This document shows positions 22,089 to 29,103 of a DNA stretch of 34,834 bases, one piece after another. A program made the translations under genes and the position numbers. Numbering within the stretch: the stretch's first letter is position 1; the number at the start of each line of letters is the position of its first letter. The DNA lies in IMG/VR virus record IMGVR_UViG_3300045044_000038, positions 1 through 34,834 of that record; one strand, 5' to 3'. Under the pieces are notes generated by a model. The model had not been told where the DNA came from. It made no database searches and saw only the letters and a program-made list of their open reading frames with translations. The DNA is from a virus.

Positions 22089-23062
22089 ATGAACCAACGC
22101 ACCTCGACCTCTTCTCAGGAATCGGAGGATTCGCCCTCGCAGCAAGATGGGCAGGATTCAGGACAATCGGCTTCTGCGAGATCGACAAATACTGCCAGAA
22201 AGTCCTCGCCAAAAACTTTCTGGCCGACGCCGCAGGCAGATACAACAACAACATTACAACACGGCAAACCGAGCCTAACCCTTGCAGCCCAGTTATCATG
22301 TCGGACATCAGAGAACTCGACGGACGAACCTTTGCAGGCGTCACCCTCATCACAGGTGGATTTCCTTGCCAGCCTTTCAGCTGCGCCGGGAAGCGACGAG
22401 GCAAGGAGGATGACCGTCATCTCTGGCCGGAGATGCTGCGCGTTATTGCGGAAGCAAGACCCACTTGGGTGCTTGGCGAAAACGTTACTGGAATCATCGG
22501 CATGGAACTCGACTCTTGCCTATCTGACCTGGAAACCATCGGCTACGCCACGCGGCCGTTTGTTATTCCAGCTTGCGGTGTCGATGCCAAGCACAGACGA
22601 AACCGGGTCTGGATTGTTGCCAACGCCCAACGCGATGGATGTTCTGCCACCGAATCCCGACCTGGAACGCTACAGCAACCTGCGCGATCGGGTGGCGTTT
22701 CAGATGTGGCCTACGCCCAATACTCCGACCGGAGGACCGAACACAAAATCGACCGAGAAACACACGGGCGGCATGGACTTAGACGGAGCGGTCAAGATGT
22801 GGCCGACAATGAGAGCCAGCGATTACAAGGGAAGCGGTCCGGTCGGGTCAAAGAGCCAGAAGCACATGAGCGAGAGGGAATATCTCTGTGCAACAGTGGC
22901 GACGGATCAGTCTGGAGCCCTGAACCCGACGTGGGTCGAGTGGCTAATGGGATACCCAATCGGGTTCACAGGCTTAAAGGACTCGGAAACGCCATCGTCC
23001 CGCAGGTCGCCTACCAAATTCTCCGCGCAATCGCGCAAATCGAAAGGGGCGAAATAGAATGA
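22085..23062 (+). CDS. DNA cytosine-C5 methyltransferase, GTG start
   Basis: The 325-residue product carries the C5-methyltransferase motifs in order: I DLFSGIGGF (8-16), IV with the catalytic Cys in GGFPCQPFS (C95), VI ENV (132-134), VIII RRNR (171-174) and X GLGNAIVPQVA (299-309). Motif X ends the protein, as usual. The GTG follows AGGAGG-AAAAGGA and overlaps the helicase stop. The region between motifs VIII and X is poor in structure and holds repeats like DVAY and DVAD. Residues 45-75 hold an insertion (GRYNNNITTRQTEPNP). No partner restriction gene is present, so host-restriction evasion or gene control is likely. It overlaps a second open frame almost completely. Confidence 0.88.
   Translation: MNEPTHLDLFSGIGGFALAARWAGFRTIGFCEIDKYCQKVLAKNFLADAAGRYNNNITTRQTEPNPCSPVIMSDIRELDGRTFAGVTLITGGFPCQPFSCAGKRRGKEDDRHLWPEMLRVIAEARPTWVLGENVTGIIGMELDSCLSDLETIGYATRPFVIPACGVDAKHRRNRVWIVANAQRDGCSATESRPGTLQQPARSGGVSDVAYAQYSDRRTEHKIDRETHGRHGLRRSGQDVADNESQRLQGKRSGRVKEPEAHEREGISLCNSGDGSVWSPEPDVGRVANGIPNRVHRLKGLGNAIVPQVAYQILRAIAQIERGEIE
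22089..23057 (+). CDS. Overlapping +1-frame gene, WPTP-motif protein, possibly dual-coded
   Basis: An open frame of 322 codons starts at the ATG four bases after the methyltransferase GTG and ends five bases before its stop. The product shows features I know from phage proteins of unknown function found beside methyltransferases: repeated WPTP/LPTP motifs (45, 177, 207 and WPT at 238), GSDEARRMTVISGRRC, DPLGCLAKTLLESSAWNST, TPRGRLLFQLA and LNPTWVEWLMGYPIG near the C-terminus. The same DNA in the other frame gives VANA, DVAY and DVAD. It may be a real overprinted gene or a by-product of the methyltransferase code. Both share one ribosome site. Confidence 0.5.
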   Translation: MNQRTSTSSQESEDSPSQQDGQDSGQSASARSTNTARKSSPKTFWPTPQADTTTTLQHGKPSLTLAAQLSCRTSENSTDEPLQASPSSQVDFLASLSAAPGSDEARRMTVISGRRCCALLRKQDPLGCLAKTLLESSAWNSTLAYLTWKPSATPRGRLLFQLAVSMPSTDETGSGLLPTPNAMDVLPPNPDLERYSNLRDRVAFQMWPTPNTPTGGPNTKSTEKHTGGMDLDGAVKMWPTMRASDYKGSGPVGSKSQKHMSEREYLCATVATDQSGALNPTWVEWLMGYPIGFTGLKDSETPSSRRSPTKFSAQSRKSKGAK

Positions 23063-23289
23063 GCACCCGCCCCAAGCGCGTGCCTAAGCCGCGCAAGTTT
23101 AAGACCCGCCGGGAAGCTAGGAGTGCGGCACTCAAATGGGCGCGGAAGTTTATGCCCGAGTACGAGCCGCCGGATGATTTGGAAGTTAATGCCTGGGAAG
23201 AACAAGCCCGCGATTACCAGCACGGCTACGGGGGAACGTTCAAGACTGCCAATCACACCGGCGAATGGCCGGCAGACGATAATGAATAA
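23059..23289 (+). CDS. 76-residue basic protein, unknown
   Basis: The ATG overlaps the methyltransferase stop (ATGA). The product starts MSTRPKRVPKPRKFKTRREA, a Lys/Arg arm, followed by SAALKWARKFMPEYEPPDDL and an acidic tail. It could bind nucleic acid through the basic arm. No family is recognised; the end overlaps the exonuclease start by 8 bases. Confidence 0.55.
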   Translation: MSTRPKRVPKPRKFKTRREARSAALKWARKFMPEYEPPDDLEVNAWEEQARDYQHGYGGTFKTANHTGEWPADDNE

Positions 23290-24019
23290 GCCGCCGCGGA
23301 TACTTTTGCTCGACATCGAGACAGCTCCCGGCCTCGGCTGGACGTTCGACGGCAAGTACGAGGCGAATATTATCGAGTTTAAGGAACATAGCTACATGCT
23401 TTCCTTCGCCTTTCAATGGCTCGGGCAAAAAAGAATCCGCGTCGAAACCTTGGCCGATAACGGCACCGAAAAACTTCTGATTAACGAACTGTGGCATTTA
23501 TTGGATGAGGCCGATGTCGTGATCGGGCATAACGGAGACAAATTCGACATAAGAAAATCCAATGCCCGACTCATAAAATACGGATTTAAGCCACCGTCGC
23601 CGTACAAAACGATCGACACGCTAAAGATCGCCCGTAAACACTTTGGATTCGCTTCCAATCGGCTTGATGATCTCGCGCAGTTTTTTGGCATAGGTCGCAA
23701 GCTCCCCCACCGCGGCAGAGACACGTGGTTCGGCTGCATGGCGAACGATCCGATTGAGTGGAAAACGATGCGCCGCTACAACGCGCACGATGTGTATTTG
23801 CTTGAGCAAGTTTACTTGCGCCTCCGGCCGTGGGCGACAACGCACCCGAACTTGGATTCCTTTGCCAAGGCTGGCAACTGTCCAACCTGCGGCAAAGATA
23901 GCTTGCAACAACGCGGCTGGATTGTCACCAAAACGGGACGGCGCAAACGCTTTCACTGTCAGGCGTGCGGCGCGTGGAGTAGCGGAACGAAACTCGAAAA
24001 GGAAAAATTGGCGGCATGA
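23282..24019 (+). CDS. DnaQ-like 3'-5' exonuclease with C-terminal zinc ribbon
   Basis: The ATG at 23282 gives 245 residues; the frame is open further upstream. Exonuclease motifs are Exo I LLLDIETAPG (D11, E13), Exo II HNGDKFDIRK (D89) and Exo III YNAHDVYLLE (D170), the RNase H-like DEDD arrangement. A C-terminal ribbon has CPTC (200-203) and CQAC (226-229). It resembles the exonuclease domain of B-family polymerases and YprB-like RNase_H_2 proteins, but no polymerase domain follows. It may proofread or process DNA ends in replication or recombination. Confidence 0.75.
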   Translation: MNKPPRILLLDIETAPGLGWTFDGKYEANIIEFKEHSYMLSFAFQWLGQKRIRVETLADNGTEKLLINELWHLLDEADVVIGHNGDKFDIRKSNARLIKYGFKPPSPYKTIDTLKIARKHFGFASNRLDDLAQFFGIGRKLPHRGRDTWFGCMANDPIEWKTMRRYNAHDVYLLEQVYLRLRPWATTHPNLDSFAKAGNCPTCGKDSLQQRGWIVTKTGRRKRFHCQACGAWSSGTKLEKEKLAA

Positions 24020-24225
24020 AACCCTACAAGCAAAAGAAAGATAAATTCAAATGGGCGATTTACATTCTGTGCGCTCTAATCTTCGCGGCGCATTACGTCC
24101 TCGCCTACCGCATCGAATCCCGCAGGGCGCGGCGGGACAGGATCGAGCTTTACTTAAAGAGCATCGCGTTGCCGCCACCGTTTCAACACCCGGTAGAAAA
24201 ACGAAAGGATACCGACGACAAATGA
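24016..24225 (+). CDS. 69-residue single-TM protein
   Basis: The basic start (MKPYKQKKDKFK) is followed by one membrane segment (WAIYILCALIFAAHYVLAY, residues 13-31) and a charged tail. The ATG overlaps the exonuclease stop (ATGA). Function unknown; it may alter the host membrane. Confidence 0.6.
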   Translation: MKPYKQKKDKFKWAIYILCALIFAAHYVLAYRIESRRARRDRIELYLKSIALPPPFQHPVEKRKDTDDK

Positions 24226-24464
24226 CCCGCGCCGAGGCCAAAGCCTACCGCAAGATGCGCCGACGGGAAATCGGCGTTTCGATGTACGATACGATGACGA
24301 GCGCACACACCCACATCGGGGTCGAGGACGAGTTTAACGCCCGCACGATCCGGCAATACGCGCATACGCTCCTTTCCCTCGCGCGCGAGTATCACGAACT
24401 AATGAAACTGGACTTTCCCATTACCCACGACGATTTCGGGAACCGAATCAAACGCAGAAAATGA
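24222..24464 (+). CDS. 80-residue protein, unknown
   Basis: The ATG at 24222 overlaps the previous stop as ATGA. The product starts MTRAEAKAYRKMRRREIGVS and has a helical middle (RTIRQYAHTLLSLAREYHEL) and a basic end (NRIKRRK). The family is not recognised. It ends the first early gene block before an AT-rich gap of 110 bases. Confidence 0.55.
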   Translation: MTRAEAKAYRKMRRREIGVSMYDTMTSAHTHIGVEDEFNARTIRQYAHTLLSLAREYHELMKLDFPITHDDFGNRIKRRK

Positions 24465-24537
24465 TGCAAATCTGCATGTTCTACCTAGGGATTTTACCTA
24501 TGAGGGAATAGGCTAAAAAAATAAATGAAAAAAGATT

Positions 24538-24567
24538 TTGACAGCATGGCTCTGAGTATGCTACACA
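24538..24567 (+). promoter_or_regulatory. Candidate internal early promoter (TTGACA / TACACA)
   Basis: In the AT-rich gap 24465-24574 a perfect TTGACA lies at 24538-24543, followed by 18 bases and TACACA (24562-24567), a weak -10. The predicted transcription start is at about the ATG at 24575, again giving a near-leaderless message. A short repeat pair (TACCTAGGGA and TACCTATGAGGGA) lies upstream at 24482-24510. Confidence 0.4.
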
Positions 24568-24574
24568 TATTTAA

Positions 24575-24817
24575 ATGAAAATTGAAACCGAGGCTGAGAC
24601 AGCAAACGAGGTACTAGATATGCAAACAGATTCATCCAGCCTAAAGCGCCAGCCGATCTACGTCCGAAGCGATTACCACGAAGCCCTGAAAGTGTTGGCC
24701 GCGATCCAGGGTAAAAATCTCTACGAGCTTACGGAAGAAATCTTGGCGCCAAAAATCACCGATTTTTTAGATAACCTTGAATCAGTCAAAACCGATATGG
24801 AAGGAAAAGACCAATGA
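24575..24817 (+). CDS. Ribbon-helix-helix-like regulator
   Basis: The 80-residue product has a strand plus two helices typical of ribbon-helix-helix proteins: RQPIYVRSDYHEALKVLAAI then QGKNLYELTEEILAPKITDF. The N-terminal 25 residues are acidic and likely flexible. As first gene after a promoter-like box it may regulate this or other phage operons. The fold is inferred from pattern. Confidence 0.6.
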   Translation: MKIETEAETANEVLDMQTDSSSLKRQPIYVRSDYHEALKVLAAIQGKNLYELTEEILAPKITDFLDNLESVKTDMEGKDQ

Positions 24818-25017
24818 GACACCTACATGAAGAAGATCGCTTTGAAGAACGATTCCTCTCCGAGCATTGCTGCGAGCATAACGTCCCTATGGAAGAGTTC
24901 TGCGCAGAGTGTGAAGTGAAAACAACGCAAGTGTTCGACGAAATGTTTAGTGAAGGCAGGGAGATTTTTGGGAACGAAACCCCGAAGCAGTTGAAAGCAT
25001 TAACCCGAGGAGATTAG
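24814..25017 (+). CDS. 67-residue Cys/His-motif acidic protein
   Basis: The ATG overlaps the regulator stop (ATGA). It contains HCCEHNVPMEEFCAECE (residues 19-35), a likely zinc site made of CC..H...C..C. The rest is acidic and helical. Such small Cys/His proteins are common in phages and often target host factors. Partner unknown. Confidence 0.6.
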   Translation: MRHLHEEDRFEERFLSEHCCEHNVPMEEFCAECEVKTTQVFDEMFSEGREIFGNETPKQLKALTRGD

Positions 25018-25028
25018 CGAAACACTTT

Positions 25029-25265
25029 ATGGATTTACCCGAGACTGTCGTCAGCATGGAAGAGCACAAGGCGAACGCGGCCAGGATCAAGAAGTTTGCC
25101 GAGGAAATGCCCCACGAAACTGGCAGATTGCGCCCCTTGACCCGGTTTGATGTACTAATCCAAGCCGCCGAGGAAGGTGCGCAGTTACTCACGACCTTCG
25201 AGATTGGGACGCGTGGGTACGAGGCTGGGATAAGAATTTTGAAAGCGATAGAAGCAGTCAAATAA
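25029..25265 (+). CDS. 78-residue protein, unknown
   Basis: Starts MDLPETVVSMEEHKANAARI and ends IGTRGYEAGIRILKAIEAVK. It appears all-helical and has no known motif. Gap sizes of 11 and 5 bases place it in the same transcript as its neighbours. Confidence 0.5.
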   Translation: MDLPETVVSMEEHKANAARIKKFAEEMPHETGRLRPLTRFDVLIQAAEEGAQLLTTFEIGTRGYEAGIRILKAIEAVK

Positions 25266-25270
25266 ACAAA

Positions 25271-25885
25271 ATGCCGCACCGTATCACAGGCTATCATTTT
25301 ACCGGCGACACGCTCCGGGATGGTCGTCCGATTCCCGAAGTCGGCGAATGGTTAATCCACGAAGGTGAGGTCGCTCCGTGCGAAGTCGGGCTCCATGCCA
25401 GTCCGCATCCGTTTGACGCGCTCCTATATGCGCCCGGGAATCGGTTGCACAAAGTAGTTTTACGTAAGGGCCTCAAATCTCACGGCGATCCGATAGACAA
25501 ATACGTTGGGAAAGAGCGCAAAATTATCGCCTCAATCGACGCTGAAAAACTTCTGCGCGATTTCGCTAGATGGTCTGCCCTGAAAGTCATTCACTTATGG
25601 GACGCGCCTGATGTAGTAAAGCAATTTCTCGAAACCGGTGACGAGAATTTGCGGGCTGCGGCGCGGGATGCGGCGTGGGCTGCGGCGCGGGATGCGTTGG
25701 CTGCGGATGCAGCGCGGGTTGCGGCGTGGGCTGCGGCGTGGGCTGCGGGGCGGGATGCGGCGCGGGATGCGGCGTGGGCTGCGGCGCGGGCTGCGGCGCG
25801 GGATGCGGAGTGGAATGCGGCGTTTAAGAAATTTACCAATAAAGCCCGCAAAGAATTTAAGAAACGAGTTGAAGTAGCATTTTAA
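25271..25885 (+). CDS. Phage protein with N-terminal DUF-like domain and Ala/Arg/Trp repeats
   Basis: Residues 1-125 form a domain seen in many phages: TGDTLRDGRPIPEVGEWLIH, CEVGLHASPHPFDALLYAPG and LHKVVLRKG, ending with RDFARWSALKVIHLWDAPDV. Residues 128-185 are a periodic helix of AAARDAAWAAARD type. A basic tail (KARKEFKKRVEV) closes it. This family (often a DUF with variable repeats) has no known function. The repeat region is low in complexity at DNA level and may vary between relatives. Confidence 0.6.
   Translation: MPHRITGYHFTGDTLRDGRPIPEVGEWLIHEGEVAPCEVGLHASPHPFDALLYAPGNRLHKVVLRKGLKSHGDPIDKYVGKERKIIASIDAEKLLRDFARWSALKVIHLWDAPDVVKQFLETGDENLRAAARDAAWAAARDALAADAARVAAWAAAWAAGRDAARDAAWAAARAAARDAEWNAAFKKFTNKARKEFKKRVEVAF
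25652..25825 (+). repeat. GCGGCG-rich degenerate tandem repeat coding A-A-W/R-D/A units
   Basis: Units of 12 bases such as GCGGCGTGGGCT and GCGGCGCGGGAT alternate and encode AAWA and AARD. Near-identical codon choice suggests recent DNA-level expansion. The helix it encodes places Trp or Arg regularly. Confidence 0.75.
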
Positions 25886-25912
25886 GAAAGCAAAAACAAA
25901 ACAACGCAAAGC

Positions 25913-26338
25913 ATGAAAACTGAAACTGTAACCGTAGCATTTGTTAACCCGCCTAAAACCCCGAAAGGTCCGGGCAACATCAAACTAAGTGACGGTCGCT
26001 ACGTCAAAGTGTGGCCGGACGATCTAGGGCACTTCGATAAGGGCGGCAGTTATGAGATAAAGATCGAGGAGGAACAATACCAAGGAAAAACCTACTACAA
26101 CTTCAAGGGATTTGCGAACGGCGCCGTAGAACGCAACTCTCGCGTCTCGCAATTTGGCGACGACCGATCTAAACGGATCGAGCGCCAGCATTCGCAGCAC
26201 ATGGCGCTTATCGCTTTTGAACTGATCGGCAAGACCTCCACGGACGGCCTACGAGAAATGATTGACTGGTTCCAACGTGATATCGGGCATTCCTGTGAGA
26301 AACAAGAACAAGAAGTAGAAGAAGAAAAGGAGTGGTAG
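25913..26338 (+). CDS. OB-fold-like ssDNA-binding candidate
   Basis: The 141-residue product starts MKTETVTVAFVNPPKTPKGP, then GNIKLSDGRYVKVWPDDLGH and GGSYEIKIEEEQYQGKTYYN, a beta-rich order common in small phage OB-fold proteins. The C-terminus is acidic (EKQEQEVEEEKEW), as in ssDNA-binding proteins that recruit partners. This suggests a phage SSB or replication clamp-like role, not proven. It is followed by nuclease genes. Confidence 0.6.
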   Translation: MKTETVTVAFVNPPKTPKGPGNIKLSDGRYVKVWPDDLGHFDKGGSYEIKIEEEQYQGKTYYNFKGFANGAVERNSRVSQFGDDRSKRIERQHSQHMALIAFELIGKTSTDGLREMIDWFQRDIGHSCEKQEQEVEEEKEW

Positions 26339-26344
26339 GATTTT

Positions 26345-26569
26345 ATGGCTGAAATACTGACTACGCGCATTAACAAAACCCGCGAAGAGACAGGCACAGA
26401 TTCGGGGGAGTGGAAGGATAAAGATTTTGTCCATGCCGCTTCTTGGAACAATAACACTGAAATTGGCGAGGTGTTCATAGCCTATTGCGGGGCGCGAGTG
26501 AAGCTGCGTGAACACGCCCGTAATAAACCCGCCAACCTTTGCCCCATCTGTAGCGCGTTATGGCACTAA
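26345..26569 (+). CDS. Small putative zinc-binding protein
   Basis: The 74-residue product has C48, then CPIC at 66-69 and a terminal His, in VFIAYCGARVKL and ANLCPICSALWH, enough for one zinc site. The N-terminal half is polar. The last 10 bases overlap the HNH gene. Function unknown. Confidence 0.55.
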   Translation: MAEILTTRINKTREETGTDSGEWKDKDFVHAASWNNNTEIGEVFIAYCGARVKLREHARNKPANLCPICSALWH

Positions 26570-26853
26570 ACTCAACCTTCCGTAAGCCTCGTAGCCCGCT
26601 CCGCAAGGTGTCGCCGAAACGCGAAGAGGAGAATAAGACTTATGAAATCCTACGTTCGAAATTCTTGGACAAACATCCCCGGTGCCAGTGGAAGGGATGC
26701 ACGCGGCGCTCGTTCGATGTCCATCACGTCGCAGGGCGCGGAGGAAAGAATTACTTGGACACTAAAACCTGGAAAGCGCTCTGCCGAGTTTGCCACGACC
26801 GGATCCATTTCGCGGACCCGAAACAAGCCAGAGCAATGGGATTCTTAAAATGA
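26560..26853 (+). CDS. HNH nuclease, NinG-like
   Basis: The 97-residue product has a basic arm (FRKPRSPLRKVSPKREEENK) and an HNH core: CQWKGC (42-47), FDVHHVAGRGGKN (H55, H56, N64), then ALCRVCHDRIH (C75, C78, H83). The four cysteines bind zinc; the His residues and Asn form the metal site of the nuclease. Size and order match NinG-type or phage HNH endonucleases used in recombination or packaging. Substrate not known. Confidence 0.75.
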   Translation: MALNSTFRKPRSPLRKVSPKREEENKTYEILRSKFLDKHPRCQWKGCTRRSFDVHHVAGRGGKNYLDTKTWKALCRVCHDRIHFADPKQARAMGFLK

Positions 26854-27026
26854 AAATGAACGACGAAACATTCAGATTACGCGAAGCCCGTCCCTACGGC
26901 TTTATTCAACAACAAAAACGTAAGATACCGACCCTGGGGATGCATGACCCGCTTTCCATGCTATACCTCGCGCATCGGCTTAAACGGACGCGCTCAACAT
27001 GCAAGAAGTGGGGCTTTGTGCAATGA
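26850..27026 (+). CDS. 58-residue basic protein, unknown
   Basis: Starts MKMNDETFRLREARPYGFIQ, with QQKRKIPTLGMHDPLSMLYL and a basic C-terminus (LKRTRSTCKKWGFVQ). The ATG overlaps the HNH stop and its own stop overlaps the next gene's ATG, so it is coupled on both sides. It could bind nucleic acid. No family is recognised. Confidence 0.55.
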   Translation: MKMNDETFRLREARPYGFIQQQKRKIPTLGMHDPLSMLYLAHRLKRTRSTCKKWGFVQ

Positions 27027-28054
27027 AGGACGAACCTATCGGCCTAAAGGGCGCGCTTGCCGAGATTATGCGGCGTAACGCACCAAGCGAAAACAATTTG
27101 AGCGGCGGCGTAGAAGATAAGCCTAGTGCCTGCGGCGATAATAGCATTACTTCGACCGGGAAAAAAGCTATCGGGACGAAACTAGAGGAAGTGCCCGTAC
27201 CGGCCTCTATAACGACCGCCGCTCAAAAACTTCCCCGGTATAAGTTCGTGGACGAGAACAAGAAACACCTCCACACTCTTGATGGGCGCCCGCTACTCGG
27301 CACTTCCAGCGTGATCGACATCCTGGCTAAGCACGGCCTCGTATGGTGGGTGGCTGAGGAAGCTGCTCTTGTCTGTTTCGAGGCCGGGATTCCCGAGCCC
27401 GTACCGACCCTCCGCGACGAACTGGCGGAAGTAAAGCAGCTGGAGGGCTACGCCAAAAAGAAGGCAATGGATGCACTCCAAAAGAAATACCCGCTCCTCA
27501 AATCCGCGCGTTACGCGCACAAGAACAAAAAAGAGGAAGCGGCGCAGCCCGGAACCGACATGCACGAGGAGCTCGAGAATTACATCAACGACTGCATCTA
27601 CGATAACGCCGGAACGCCGATTGCCCCAACTCTGGACGATTCGGAACCCGTCCAAATCTTCGCGGATTGGGCGATTAAAAACGTTATCGAATTTCTTTGG
27701 AGTGAAGCGCATTGCTATTCGGAACGGCTTTGGGTCGGCGGGATATGCGATTTCGGGGCAATGCTTAGGACGGGGGGCTGGGTAATCGGAGATTTTAAGT
27801 CTTCGCGCGAAGCCTATTTCGGGCACTTTGTCCAGGCCGGCGGATATGCCCTCCAGATTGGGGAGAATGGCCTACTGCGTGCAGACGGGACATCAATCTC
27901 AACGGGCATTAGGTACCTGCACCCTAAGGCGCTAGTCGTCTTTCCCTTCGGCGGGAAATGCGAGCCGAGGATCGAAACAAATGTCGAGGATTTCAAGAGG
28001 GCATTTGAGGGAGCAATCGCGATATACAAACTCCAACAAAAATATGACACGTAA
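27023..28054 (+). CDS. PD-(D/E)XK exonuclease, RecB/Cas4-like
   Basis: The ATG at 27023 (ATGA overlap) gives 343 residues. Motifs: GTDMHEELE (177-185), WSEAHCYSE (E228), GGICDFGAM (D243), VIGDFKSSR (D257, K259) and a VQAGGYALQ helix (Q271, Y275), the Q-x-x-x-Y signature of RecB/Cas4-type nucleases. About 70 residues at the N-terminus are disordered. It is likely a phage recombination exonuclease working with the OB-like protein. No Cas4-like iron-sulfur cysteine set is evident. Confidence 0.8.
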   Translation: MKDEPIGLKGALAEIMRRNAPSENNLSGGVEDKPSACGDNSITSTGKKAIGTKLEEVPVPASITTAAQKLPRYKFVDENKKHLHTLDGRPLLGTSSVIDILAKHGLVWWVAEEAALVCFEAGIPEPVPTLRDELAEVKQLEGYAKKKAMDALQKKYPLLKSARYAHKNKKEEAAQPGTDMHEELENYINDCIYDNAGTPIAPTLDDSEPVQIFADWAIKNVIEFLWSEAHCYSERLWVGGICDFGAMLRTGGWVIGDFKSSREAYFGHFVQAGGYALQIGENGLLRADGTSISTGIRYLHPKALVVFPFGGKCEPRIETNVEDFKRAFEGAIAIYKLQQKYDT

Positions 28055-28310
28055 CGCAAAAGAAACTTTAGGCGCACTCATTATAATGGCATGGCTCGCA
28101 ATGGGCATCCTTCTATTCGTGGGCGCGGTTAAACACCCGCAACCACTCCCACCGCAGCCCGCTTCGCCGGCTCGTAGCCCGAGCTATTTCAAGAAAAGCC
28201 TTGTCTCGCCGCCGCCTAGCGAGGCTACGGTCGAAGCCTTGCCACGCGGTATTCGTCAAAGGGACGTTGACGAATCGCGGGATAGACTACGCAGCGAGGG
28301 CGAATTATGA
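28044..28310 (+). CDS. 88-residue single-TM protein with Pro-rich tail
   Basis: The ATG at 28044 overlaps the nuclease end by 11 bases. One membrane segment (LGALIIMAWLAMGILLFVGA, residues 9-28) is followed by a Pro-rich tail (HPQPLPPQPASPARSP) and a charged end. Probably an inner-membrane protein with an exposed tail. Function unknown. Confidence 0.6.
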   Translation: MTRNAKETLGALIIMAWLAMGILLFVGAVKHPQPLPPQPASPARSPSYFKKSLVSPPPSEATVEALPRGIRQRDVDESRDRLRSEGEL

Positions 28311-28681
28311 CAACCGCAACCGCAGATTATACTGACGGAGCTACCGCTCAAAGCCGGATGAACAAGGCCGCGGACAGGCTCTACGAAATGTGGGATGATA
28401 TTTCTCTCGCCCACACCGTGACCGATTTTGCTTCCGAGCGCAGGAAAAACGCGCTGTCGCAATACACCGCGCCCTTAATCGAAACGGGTCGTAGCCAGCC
28501 TCAAGCCGAAGCCCTAGCTCGCGCGAGCGAGGAATATCGCTCGGAGATAGCGATGCAGGAAAAGCAATACCAGCACGCTCAAGCGGTCCTAGCCAAGGAG
28601 CGCGGCCTAGATCGCATCTGGAAATCCATGCAAAGCAGCTTGAGCTACAACAAAGAAACGGTAAGACGATTCGAGGGTTGA
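28307..28681 (+). CDS. 124-residue helical protein, unknown
   Basis: The ATG overlaps the previous stop (ATGA). The product has a helix near DRLYEMWDDISLAHTVTDFA and a long charged helical end (SEIAMQEKQYQHAQAVLAKE). No active-site motif is recognised. A coiled-coil-rich structural role fits. Confidence 0.5.
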   Translation: MTTATADYTDGATAQSRMNKAADRLYEMWDDISLAHTVTDFASERRKNALSQYTAPLIETGRSQPQAEALARASEEYRSEIAMQEKQYQHAQAVLAKERGLDRIWKSMQSSLSYNKETVRRFEG

Positions 28682-28686
28682 ATTTT

Positions 28687-29103
28687 ATGATAATAATCGC
28701 AAGCAAACAGGAACGTGATCTACTTCAACGGTTAAGGAGGATCGGAACATCGGAGGATAAAGAGGGTGCTTTGTCTGCCGAAATCATAACCCTAAAGCGC
28801 CAGATTAACGATCTGGAAATTTCCAAGTCAAAAAAGCAGGAGGATTTTGACAAGCAGGAGCGCGAACTGCGGCACATGATCGGCCTCGAAAAGAAACGCC
28901 AGGAGTTCGAGATCGAAACCGCGAAGAAGGAAACGGCTATTTCGGTCCGCGAAGAAAACTTGAAATTTGAAAAGCAACGATTTGAGGAGCAGCTAAAGTT
29001 TAATACGCAGCGTTTCGAGACTATGGAAAAATATCTCAAGGGGATGTTTTCGGACGTTCTCGCTCGCCTTCCGAACGTTAACATGGAGATCAAGAGAAAA
29101 TGA
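28687..29103 (+). CDS. 138-residue coiled-coil protein, unknown
   Basis: The ATG at 28687 is used; an in-frame TTG lies 9 bases upstream. The product is a long heptad-rich coiled coil (IITLKRQINDLEISKSKKQE, EKQRFEEQLKFNTQRFETME) with a short tail. It may form a dimer or trimer. The function is unknown. Confidence 0.55.
   Translation: MIIIASKQERDLLQRLRRIGTSEDKEGALSAEIITLKRQINDLEISKSKKQEDFDKQERELRHMIGLEKKRQEFEIETAKKETAISVREENLKFEKQRFEEQLKFNTQRFETMEKYLKGMFSDVLARLPNVNMEIKRK

Noticed and set aside
21119-22420. Several long minus-strand frames opposite the helicase and methyltransferase
   Set aside because: They are mirror shadows of plus-strand coding DNA with no recognisable motifs, and they run against the operon.
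25591-25909. Minus-strand frames and other plus frames across the Ala/Arg/Trp repeat
   Set aside because: GC-rich repeats keep all frames open; these are repeat artefacts.
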